From NCBI GenBank assembly GCA_002341815.1, contig DDOT01000067.1:1-6985 (forward strand): a stretch of DNA of 6,985 nucleotides, given 5' to 3'. Positions within the stretch are counted from its first letter, which is position 1, and each line of letters starts with the position of its first letter. A program made the translations under genes and the position numbers. Below, piece after piece: positions 1-5,377 of this stretch. The DNA is from Thiobacillus sp. UBA2487 (GTDB lineage: Bacteria > Pseudomonadota > Gammaproteobacteria > Burkholderiales > Sulfuriferulaceae). The notes under the pieces are model-generated. The model searched no databases and was not told where the DNA came from. It saw nothing but the letters and a program-made list of their open reading frames with translations.

Positions 1-11
1 CATGAATTCGC

Positions 12-22
12 GTGATGATCAC
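12..22. promoter_or_regulatory. Short perfect dyad in leader (GTGAT-G-ATCAC)
   Basis: A perfect 5-bp inverted repeat around one central base. It is the first of three dyads in the 161-bp leader before the first gene. A regulatory role is inferred only from its position; short repeats of this size also occur by chance. Confidence 0.25.
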
Positions 23-45
23 ACAGGATTTTGTTACAGAATGAT

Positions 46-57
46 ATTTCATGAAAT
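46..57. promoter_or_regulatory. Perfect 12-bp palindrome ATTTCATGAAAT, possible operator
   Basis: All six base pairs match and the symmetry stops cleanly on both sides. It lies just upstream of the candidate -35 box at 66-71, where an activator or repressor dimer could bind. No regulator is encoded nearby to which it can be assigned. Confidence 0.35.
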
Positions 58-65
58 GCGTGGCG

Positions 66-95
66 TTGTTATTCGTACGCCCAATTGAATAAAAT
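66..95 (+). promoter_or_regulatory. Candidate sigma70 promoter of the upstream cluster
   Basis: A -35-like TTGTTA (66-71) lies 18 nt from a -10-like TAAAAT (90-95), matching the consensus at 4/6 and 5/6 positions. Transcription would start near 102 and leave a leader of about 60 nt before the ATG at 162. The -10 box sits in the centre of the dyad at 80-105, as expected for a repressed promoter. The call rests on pattern only. Confidence 0.4.
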
Positions 96-105
96 TTCAA
101 TAGGG
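80..105. promoter_or_regulatory. 26-bp imperfect palindrome covering the -10 box
   Basis: The arms CCCaATTGAA (80-89) and TTCAATaGGG (96-105) pair at 9 of 10 positions, with one A/A mismatch (83/102), around the six-base centre TAAAAT. The centre is itself the candidate -10 hexamer. No U-run follows on either strand, so an intrinsic terminator is unlikely, and an operator is the simplest reading. The regulator is unknown. Confidence 0.4.
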
Positions 106-161
106 AGCCCAAGTGAGGGCGCGCGTTAATTTATGAAAAAATCGGGTTAGTGGAGCGGTCT

Positions 162-575
162 ATGAAATCGATCAAAGTTACAGATATCGGTTCGATAAAA
201 AATGAACTGAACAAGTATAAAAAAGGTAAAAAACTGACTATCCAGTTGTTTAACCAGGCTGCCCGTATGGCATGGTTGGGCAAGATTGTGCTGAGCGTGC
301 TGGATCCGGAAGACCCGGACTGTCGTTCGTGGTTGCTGTATGTGCAACCTTTGGAAGGAATGGCCGCCAATTTGGTTGAAGTGGATGATGAGTTATATGA
401 TCAAATTCATATCCTCGATGCCGAACAAGGGCGTTATTTGGCTGAATTGATGCGTGATGGCTTAACCCATCGTGCGCGTGAGCTGGAAGCGCTTAATCAA
501 CGCGATTTCTATTTTGGCAAGTTTTTCAAGGATGCTGCGCAACCGGTTGGCGGAGAAGAGGCATCTGATCATTGA
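162..575 (+). CDS. Unrecognised 137-aa protein, first gene of the upstream cluster
   Basis: I do not recognise this family. The ATG at 162 is chosen because GGAG (152-155) lies 6 nt upstream; an in-frame GTG at 150 would add four residues (MERS) but would place that ribosome site inside the gene. The first 30 residues are rich in lysine and written in A-rich codons (KKGKK near residues 20-26). A hydrophobic stretch follows (about 37-46), then an acidic middle containing DPEDPD and an acidic, charged helical second half (EVDDELYDQ, AEQGRYLAELMRDG). There is no signal peptide or convincing membrane span, so it is probably cytoplasmic. Its stop overlaps the TTG start of the ligase-like gene, which suggests translational coupling and a shared role. 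It reads as a small alpha/beta or helical protein with a basic head, possibly an adaptor; that part is inference. The ORF is very likely real; the function is unknown. Confidence 0.75.
   Translation: MKSIKVTDIGSIKNELNKYKKGKKLTIQLFNQAARMAWLGKIVLSVLDPEDPDCRSWLLYVQPLEGMAANLVEVDDELYDQIHILDAEQGRYLAELMRDGLTHRARELEALNQRDFYFGKFFKDAAQPVGGEEASDH
558..561 (+). promoter_or_regulatory. Ribosome binding site supporting the TTG start at 572
   Basis: GAGG lies 10 nt before the TTG at 572, inside the end of the preceding gene, in a purine-rich run from 552 to 561. It supports initiation at the codon that overlaps the upstream TGA. Confidence 0.5.
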
Positions 576-1567
576 ACGCACGTTGGATTGATTTGGGTGA
601 CTGTGGCCCGGAGCAATTTCACGCGACATACAGCGCGATCGCGGAATGCATGGCGCCGGACGACGATCCGGTGATGGTATGGGGTCGTCCAGCAGCACAT
701 TTTTGTCTGGGCGCCCATCAAAGCGCTGAATTTGAATTACATTCAAGCATCAATGTGCCGGTGTTGCGTCGGCCATTGGGCGGCGGTGGGGTCTGGCTTG
801 ACCCTGACCAGGTGTGTTGGGTGTTAATTGCGCCACGCCAATTTTATCCATCCCGTCCGCAAGATTGGTTTGCGCATGTGTTGGCTCCCATGTTGCAGGT
901 ATTTATCGGCATGGGTTGGGATGTGGCTTTGGTTGGTTCGGATATTCGCATGGCCGGACGAAAATTGGCGGGTAGTGGTGCTGCCACTATCGGTCATGCC
1001 GGACTGGTGGGCAGTAGTTTTTTGCTCGATTTTCCGGTGGAGGTCTTTGCGGATCTGATTCATGCGCCTTCCGACGGTTTTCGCCGCTGGTTGGTGGATG
1101 CGCTTACCCAACAAATGACCTGGTGGTGTGCGCATGCCAAGCGTCCGTCGGTGGATGTGTTGTCGTTAACCTTTCGGCGAGCGTTGGCGGTACATTTTGA
1201 CTGGCGCTGGCAGCAAGCCTTGTTGGGTGAGCGTGAGCGGGCGGCTTGCGTGGCGGCAGTTGACGAATTGCAGGTTGATGACTGGGTGGCCACGCGCAAA
1301 CTGGTGCCATGGGGAATCAAGATTCGAGGCGATTGTTATTTGACGGAACGCTGTGCGGGTGAGTGGTGCGCACGCGTGCTGACGCAAGATGGCCGCATGC
1401 AGCGGGTTTGGCTCAGCGCATTACCGGCCATGCCGGATGATTGGCTGGCAGATACCCCTTGGTTGTTGCAAGCGATGGTTGATCGATTGCAAGAGGCCGG
1501 GGGTGGCAGTCAAGCATCCGATATGGCACAGTTGATTTTGCAGACCGCATGGTCGGGTGATGATTGA
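572..1567 (+). CDS. Lipoate-protein ligase A-like protein (LplA/BPL_LplA_LipB fold)
   Basis: A 331-aa protein, close to the length of E. coli LplA (338). Family members activate lipoate with ATP and attach it to a lysine of lipoyl domains, or transfer octanoyl or biotinyl groups. Visible landmarks are the RR-x-x-GGG substrate loop (R66, R67, G70-G73, then VWLD), the LplA-like GRKLAG segment with K131 matching catalytic Lys133 of E. coli LplA, and SSFLLDFP (148-155) where LplA has HGTLLL. A divergent C-terminal accessory domain follows, with DDW at 236-238 and strands around 263-285. The loop differs from the usual RRxSGGGAVYHD: the Ser is Leu69, the Ala is Gly73, and the His before Asp is Leu76, so the substrate may differ from lipoate. 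The start is TTG in the sequence TTGA, sharing four bases with the previous stop; no in-frame ATG near the N-terminus fits the fold better. No lipoyl-domain protein or LipA is encoded here. Family membership is secure; the exact reaction is not. Confidence 0.8.
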   Translation: MNARWIDLGDCGPEQFHATYSAIAECMAPDDDPVMVWGRPAAHFCLGAHQSAEFELHSSINVPVLRRPLGGGGVWLDPDQVCWVLIAPRQFYPSRPQDWFAHVLAPMLQVFIGMGWDVALVGSDIRMAGRKLAGSGAATIGHAGLVGSSFLLDFPVEVFADLIHAPSDGFRRWLVDALTQQMTWWCAHAKRPSVDVLSLTFRRALAVHFDWRWQQALLGERERAACVAAVDELQVDDWVATRKLVPWGIKIRGDCYLTERCAGEWCARVLTQDGRMQRVWLSALPAMPDDWLADTPWLLQAMVDRLQEAGGGSQASDMAQLILQTAWSGDD

Positions 1568-1612
1568 GGCGGGGCTTTGCATAATAAAGATCGGATAAAC
1601 ATCGGGTGTGAC

Positions 1613-1999
1613 ATGAGTAAACCAACCATCGCTGCGCGAATGCAGCATAAAATGATTATGATGACGGATGATGTGGCGCTGTGTACCGCCGTACAAGCAG
1701 CATTGCCGGAGGGTTGGCAAATGCTGGCCACTGTCGATCTGGATCGGTTCGACAATTTTTCCGAGTTGTTGTTATACCGGTTTGTGTTTCTCGATCTGGA
1801 TTTGCTGACAGATACGTTTGATCCACAAGATGTATTGCGTAAAATTCGCATGGAATGGATGTTGAACGTACCGGTTTTTTGCATGGGCGGTCAACCGGAA
1901 GAACGTGACGAAGCACGTTTGAATCGCGCGGATCGATTTTTTGAGCGTGATGAGGTGGTTCAGCGCGTGTTGCAGTATTGCGGGCAGTTTGGTTGGTGA
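1613..1999 (+). CDS. Small degenerate receiver-like (pseudo-response-regulator) protein
   Basis: A 128-aa protein with the alternating strand/helix pattern of a CheY-type receiver and no output domain. Strand 1 is KMIMMTDD (13-20), with D19/D20 at the acidic-pocket position. Strand 3 is FVFLDLD (57-63), with D61 or D63 at the phospho-acceptor position. Strand 4 is VPVFCMGG (86-93). Strand 5 is ADRFFERDEV (106-115). The Thr/Ser normally after strand 4 is replaced by Met-Gly, and the invariant Lys-Pro after strand 5 by Glu-Arg, so normal phosphorylation switching is doubtful. The ATG at 1613 is preferred because it leaves a short lead into strand 1. A TTG at 1577 with GAGG (1566-1569) 7 nt before it would add 12 residues and is a real alternative, since the neighbouring genes use TTG and GTG. 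The stop overlaps the next start. The fold is assigned by eye and could be another Rossmann-like domain. Confidence 0.65.
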   Translation: MSKPTIAARMQHKMIMMTDDVALCTAVQAALPEGWQMLATVDLDRFDNFSELLLYRFVFLDLDLLTDTFDPQDVLRKIRMEWMLNVPVFCMGGQPEERDEARLNRADRFFERDEVVQRVLQYCGQFGW

Positions 2000-2409
2000 G
2001 CCGGCTTGTTGTGTCGATTGGTGCATCCCGACGCTTGCGGTGGGCGGTGGGGTTCGCGCAGATTGGTTTGATGCCGGCAATCTGGTTGATGACCGGCAGT
2101 GAGGCGTGGTTTGTCGGTTTGACCGGGATAGCCGCGCTGCATGCCTGGTGGCTGGATCGTCGTTTGGCGCACCCGACTGTTGAGCGTATTGAACTGGTTG
2201 GTGATGAGTGTCTGCTTTGTTCTGTCACGCAGTGCAGGCCGTTTCGTTTGCAAGCGGCAACTGTGTGGTCATGGTTCACGTTGTTACAACTGCGAGATGA
2301 TCATAGAACCCACTACCTGTATCTGTTGCCTGATAACACCGATGCGGATGCGTTTCGACAGTTACGTATCTGGTTGGGTTGGCAGAGTCCGTTCGTGCAT
2401 AAATCGTAA
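1996..2409 (+). CDS. YgfX (CptA)-family membrane protein
   Basis: A 137-aa protein, nearly the length of E. coli YgfX (135), with the same plan. A short basic N-terminus (RRLRW, 12-16) is followed by two adjoining hydrophobic helices (about 16-32 and 37-53), a basic stop after helix two (DRR, 54-56), and a cytoplasmic C-terminal domain ending in LLPDNTDADAFRQLRIWL (110-127). This end matches the YgfX signature in which a D-x-x-D/E-A/E-W/F-R-x-L-R helix closes the domain. In E. coli, ygfX lies beside sdhE (ygfY, a flavinylation factor) and has been described as an inner-membrane toxin (CptA) acting on the cytoskeleton; neither role is shown here, and no sdhE is present. The GTG at 1996 is chosen because GTGA shares four bases with the previous stop; a TTG at 1978 would add six residues. 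It probably ends the upstream transcript. Confidence 0.75.
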   Translation: MSRLVVSIGASRRLRWAVGFAQIGLMPAIWLMTGSEAWFVGLTGIAALHAWWLDRRLAHPTVERIELVGDECLLCSVTQCRPFRLQAATVWSWFTLLQLRDDHRTHYLYLLPDNTDADAFRQLRIWLGWQSPFVHKS

Positions 2410-2432
2410 AACCGGCTGATTTGCCTTGTTTA

Positions 2433-2462
2433 TTGCTTGCCATGTCGGGTTGCAGGTAAAAT
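2433..2462 (+). promoter_or_regulatory. Candidate sigma70 promoter of dusB-fis-purH-purD
   Basis: TTGCTT (2433-2438, 3/6 to consensus) lies 18 nt from TAAAAT (2457-2462, 5/6). Transcription would begin near 2469, about 20 nt before the dusB ATG at 2491. It lies in the 81-bp gap that separates the two gene blocks; read-through from the upstream cluster is also possible because I see no terminator. Confidence 0.35.
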
Positions 2463-2490
2463 GACAGGCTCTTTTCGATTGATACTGTCC

Positions 2491-3537
2491 ATGCAAATTG
2501 GTTCTTTCTTGTTAAAAAACAACCTGATCGTTGCGCCAATGGCTGGCGTTACCGATCGCCCGTTTCGCCAGTTGTGCAAACAATTAGGGGCTGGCATGGC
2601 TGTTTCAGAAATGGTCACCTCGAATTCGTTGTTGTACGGTTCGGCCAAGACGCGTCGGCGTGCCGATCATGAAGGTGAAGTGGATCCCGTTTCAGTGCAG
2701 ATTGCGGGAGCAGATCCGGCCATGTTGGCCGAGGCCGCACGTTACAATGTGGCGAATGGTGCGCAGATTATTGATATCAATATGGGCTGCCCGGCAAAGA
2801 AAATTTGTAATGTGATGGCCGGTTCGGCTTTGTTGAAAGATGAGCGTTTGGTGGGGCGGATTTTGGAAGCCGTGGTTCAAGCCGTTCCAAATACCCCAGT
2901 GACGTTGAAAATTCGCACCGGATGGGATAAAGAACACCGTAATGCACTGACCATATTGAATATTGCACAAGAAAGCGGCGTTCAGGCACTGGCCATGCAT
3001 GGTCGCACTCGGGCGTGTGGTTATACGGGTGAGGCGGAATATGATACGATTGCGGCGGTAAAAGCGGAGGCTAAAATTCCGATTATTGCCAATGGCGATA
3101 TCGTATCTCCTGAAAAGGCGGCGTTTGTGCTGGCGTACACGGGTGCTGACGCTATCATGATCGGGCGAGCGGCGCAGGGGCGTCCTTGGCTGTTTCGTGA
3201 AATCCAGCATTATCTGCAAACAGGCGAGCATCTTCCATCTCCGGAAGTGGGGGAGATTTATCGTGTTTTGCGTGGACATATTCTGGATCTGTATGATTTT
3301 TACGGTGATTTGACTGGAATGCGGGTAGCCCGCAAGCATATTTCCTGGTACACCCGGGGATTGCGAGATTCGGCCCAGTTCAGGCATGCCATGAATCAAT
3401 TGCAGACGGTGGATGAACAATTACAGGCAGTCGATCGCTTTTTTGCACAGTGTATGGATTTAGCCCATCGGTTCGATGATGCTGCATTAAAGATAGACGA
3501 AGGGCGGGAGGCGCTTCAGGGTGAGTCAGATGAATAA
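2491..3537 (+). CDS. dusB: tRNA-dihydrouridine synthase B
   Basis: An FMN enzyme that reduces a specific uridine in the tRNA D-loop (U17 for E. coli DusB) using NADPH. The 348-aa protein follows E. coli DusB (321) closely from its first residue. It has the TIM-barrel entry APMAGVTDRPFR (15-26), the SEM motif (39-41), VQIAG (69-73), and DINMGCPAKK (95-104) with catalytic Cys100. Further along are KIRTGW, HGRTRAC, IANGDI and IGRAAQGRPW, the last forming the FMN phosphate site, then a C-terminal helical domain with RKHISWY. The ATG at 2491 is chosen because MQIG aligns with the DusB N-terminus (MRIG); upstream in-frame ATGs at 2437 and 2461 would add unaligned residues, though 2461 has a weak AGG before it. 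The C-terminus runs about 25 residues past the E. coli end, and this tail carries the fis ribosome site and start. dusB directly before fis is the classic arrangement. Confidence 0.95.
   Translation: MQIGSFLLKNNLIVAPMAGVTDRPFRQLCKQLGAGMAVSEMVTSNSLLYGSAKTRRRADHEGEVDPVSVQIAGADPAMLAEAARYNVANGAQIIDINMGCPAKKICNVMAGSALLKDERLVGRILEAVVQAVPNTPVTLKIRTGWDKEHRNALTILNIAQESGVQALAMHGRTRACGYTGEAEYDTIAAVKAEAKIPIIANGDIVSPEKAAFVLAYTGADAIMIGRAAQGRPWLFREIQHYLQTGEHLPSPEVGEIYRVLRGHILDLYDFYGDLTGMRVARKHISWYTRGLRDSAQFRHAMNQLQTVDEQLQAVDRFFAQCMDLAHRFDDAALKIDEGREALQGESDE
3506..3511 (+). promoter_or_regulatory. Ribosome binding site of fis
   Basis: GGGAGG lies 9 nt before the GTG at 3521 and 18 nt before the in-frame ATG at 3530. 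It therefore favours the GTG start. The site is inside the last codons of dusB, so fis translation may be coupled to dusB. Confidence 0.55.
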
Positions 3538-3766
3538 ACAGGGTGAGGTCACCGCGTGCATAGAGCGGGCGCTGGACGCATTTTTAGATGATCTGGATGG
3601 TGAGGTTCCAAGGGGTGTGTATGACATGGTGTTGGGATGTGTAGAACGTCCACTGATACAGCGGATGTTGGCATATGCTGATGGCAATCAAACCAGAGCG
3701 GCCGAGTATCTGGGTATCAACCGCAATACGTTGCGCAAAAAAATGGCGCAGTACAATATTCAATAA
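3521..3766 (+). CDS. fis: DNA-binding protein Fis (short form)
   Basis: A nucleoid-associated dimer that bends DNA, stimulates rRNA/tRNA promoters and tunes supercoiling with growth rate. The 81-aa protein carries the whole helical core. The dimerising helices span about residues 11-52 ([22 protein letters not shown]). The helix-turn-helix spans about 57-78 ([19 protein letters not shown]), matching the E. coli core and including the DNA-contacting R-N-T-L-R-K-K. E. coli Fis has 98 residues; the missing part is mainly the N-terminal beta-hairpin arm that contacts DNA invertases, so a role in Hin/Gin-type recombination is unlikely. The GTG at 3521 has a strong GGGAGG 9 nt upstream and overlaps dusB by 17 nt; the ATG at 3530 is a close alternative giving 78 residues. 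Autoregulation is known for E. coli fis but is not demonstrable here. Confidence 0.93.
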   Translation: MSQMNKQGEVTACIERALDAFLDDLDGEVPRGVYDMVLGCVERPLIQRMLAYADGNQTRAAEYLGINRNTLRKKMAQYNIQ

Positions 3767-3804
3767 GCTTCGATGGTGATGGAAGCGTCTTTCAGGGTGT
3801 GGGT

Positions 3805-5367
3805 ATGGCATTAATTAGCAGGGCGCTGATCAGCGTATCGGATAAAACCAATGTGGTGGCGTTGGCAAAGGGTTTACGTCAGCAGGGAGTTGAAATTCTT
3901 TCAACGGGGGGAACCGCATCGCTGTTGGCCGCCGAAGGCATTGAGGTTACCGAGGTTGCCGATTATACCGGGTTTCAAGAAATGCTGGATGGCCGCGTAA
4001 AGACGCTGCACCCAAAAATTCATGGCGGGATTCTGGCGCGACGCGACAGTGCGGAGCACATGGATGCCATTCGATCGGCGCAGATTGGTCAGATTGATAT
4101 GGTGGTGGTTAATCTGTATCCGTTTGTTCAGACGGTTGCTCGCGCGGACTGCACGTTGTCGGATGCCATTGAAAATATCGATATTGGTGGCCCGGCCATG
4201 GTGCGATCTGCTGCCAAAAACTTTCAACATGTGGCGGTTGTTACCGATCCGGCAGACTATGCGGCAGTATTGGATGAATTGGCTGCCAATCATGGTTCGC
4301 TTAATACCGCAAGCTGTTTCCGGTTGGCAAAAAAGGCGTTTGCCCACACGGCAGCGTATGATGGTGCGATTGCCAACTATCTGACATCCCGAGAGTTGGA
4401 TGGCCATGCTGAGGCATTCCCCGCAGTATTGAGTTTACAGTTCAATCGGGCTGAAATACTGCGCTATGGTGAAAACCCGCATCAGCAGGCGGCGTTTTAT
4501 CGTGATCAGCAGTCTGTTCCGGGTAGTTTGGCGTTTTATACCCAAATGCAAGGTAAGTCATTGTCTTACAATAACATTGGCGATGCCGATGCAGCTTGGG
4601 AGTGTGTAAAAACCTTCGATGCGCCAGCGTGTGTTATCGTCAAACATGCCAATCCTTGTGGTGTTGCAGTGGCAGATGATGCTCATTCGGCGTATCGTTT
4701 GGCGCTTTCGACCGACAGCACATCGGCATTTGGCGGCATTATTGCATTTAATTGCGAGGTGGACGCGCGCGCAGCCGATGCGGTGAGCAGTCAATTTTTG
4801 GAAGTGTTGATCGCGCCAGCCTATACTGCTGAAGCGCGCGCTGTGTTGCAGCACAAACCCAATGTGCGTGTGTTGCTGGTGCCGTTGTCGCGTGAGGGTA
4901 ACACACTTGAATTCAAGCGCGTGGGGGGTGGTTTGTTGGTGCAAACAGCTGACCAGCGCAATGTGTCAATCACCGATTTGCGGGTGGTGACCAACGTCCA
5001 GCCCACCGATGCACAGCTGGCCGATTTGCTGTTTGCTTGGCGTGTGGCCAAATATGTGAAGTCCAATGCGGTGGTATTTGCGGCGAGTGGCCATACGTTA
5101 GGCATTGGTGCCGGTCAGATGAGCCGGGTAGATTCAACCCGCATCGCAGTGGACAAGGCAGGGCAGGCGGGTTTGTCGTTGCAGGGCTGCGCAGTGGCCT
5201 CGGATGCATTCTTCCCGTTCCGCGATAATCTGGACGTGCTGGCAGCAGCAGGTGCGGCGTGTGTCATACAACCAGGTGGTAGTGTGCGTGATGAAGAGGT
5301 CATTGCCGCCGCAAATGAACATGGTATCGCAATGGTGTTTACCGGCGTGCGTCACTTCAGGCATTGA
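3805..5367 (+). CDS. purH: Bifunctional AICAR formyltransferase / IMP cyclohydrolase
   Basis: Catalyses the last two steps of de novo IMP synthesis: formyl transfer from 10-formyl-THF to AICAR, then ring closure of FAICAR to IMP. At 520 aa it is full length (E. coli 529) and aligns throughout. The N-terminal MGS-like cyclohydrolase domain shows STGGTA (33-38), DYTGF (53-57), [13 protein letters not shown] (63-75) and [16 protein letters not shown]. The C-terminal transformylase domain shows [13 protein letters not shown], the catalytic Lys280-His281 in [45 protein letters not shown], and the ending [13 protein letters not shown]. The ATG at 3805 is preferred because AGGG (3794-3797) lies 7 nt upstream; the GTG at 3799 leaves no room for a ribosome site. 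It lies 38 nt after fis and 10 nt before purD, so the genes are probably cotranscribed. No PurR-type operator was recognised. Confidence 0.97.
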   Translation: MALISRALISVSDKTNVVALAKGLRQQGVEILSTGGTASLLAAEGIEVTEVADYTGFQEMLDGRVKTLHPKIHGGILARRDSAEHMDAIRSAQIGQIDMVVVNLYPFVQTVARADCTLSDAIENIDIGGPAMVRSAAKNFQHVAVVTDPADYAAVLDELAANHGSLNTASCFRLAKKAFAHTAAYDGAIANYLTSRELDGHAEAFPAVLSLQFNRAEILRYGENPHQQAAFYRDQQSVPGSLAFYTQMQGKSLSYNNIGDADAAWECVKTFDAPACVIVKHANPCGVAVADDAHSAYRLALSTDSTSAFGGIIAFNCEVDARAADAVSSQFLEVLIAPAYTAEARAVLQHKPNVRVLLVPLSREGNTLEFKRVGGGLLVQTADQRNVSITDLRVVTNVQPTDAQLADLLFAWRVAKYVKSNAVVFAASGHTLGIGAGQMSRVDSTRIAVDKAGQAGLSLQGCAVASDAFFPFRDNLDVLAAAGAACVIQPGGSVRDEEVIAAANEHGIAMVFTGVRHFRH

Positions 5368-5377
5368 GTAGAAATTT

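Noticed and set aside
1..3. CAT at the left edge as the start codon of a divergent minus-strand gene
   Set aside because: Only one codon would be in the window and no ribosome site is visible on that strand next to it; it cannot be supported.
133..150. Five-codon frame ATG AAA AAA TCG GGT TAG before the first gene, as a leader peptide
   Set aside because: No well-spaced ribosome site (GAGG is 14 nt away) and no regulatory codon run; too short to support.
1656..2279. 207-aa open frame on the minus strand
   Set aside because: It is opposite the receiver-like and ygfX-like genes. Its product is rich in Arg, His, Pro and Thr with no fold or motif, as expected of an antisense shadow.
2692..3420. 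242-aa open frame on the minus strand
   Set aside because: It lies wholly inside dusB, which is confirmed by many motifs; the antisense product shows no recognisable domain.
3731..3757. Internal promoter for purHD (TTGCGC and TACAAT)
   Set aside because: The -10 is good but the spacer is only 15 nt and the -35 poor, and the bases encode the conserved Fis C-terminus.
3767..3786. GCTTC/GAAGC hairpin between fis and purH as a terminator
   Set aside because: The stem is only 5 bp with a 10-nt loop and there is no T-run, so it is not a convincing terminator or attenuator.
3767..3804. PurR-type operator before purH
   Set aside because: The 38-bp gap contains nothing like the ACGCAAACGTTTGCGT-type palindrome.
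3901..4407. 168-aa open frame on the minus strand
   Set aside because: It is antisense to conserved purH motifs, with no family resemblance.
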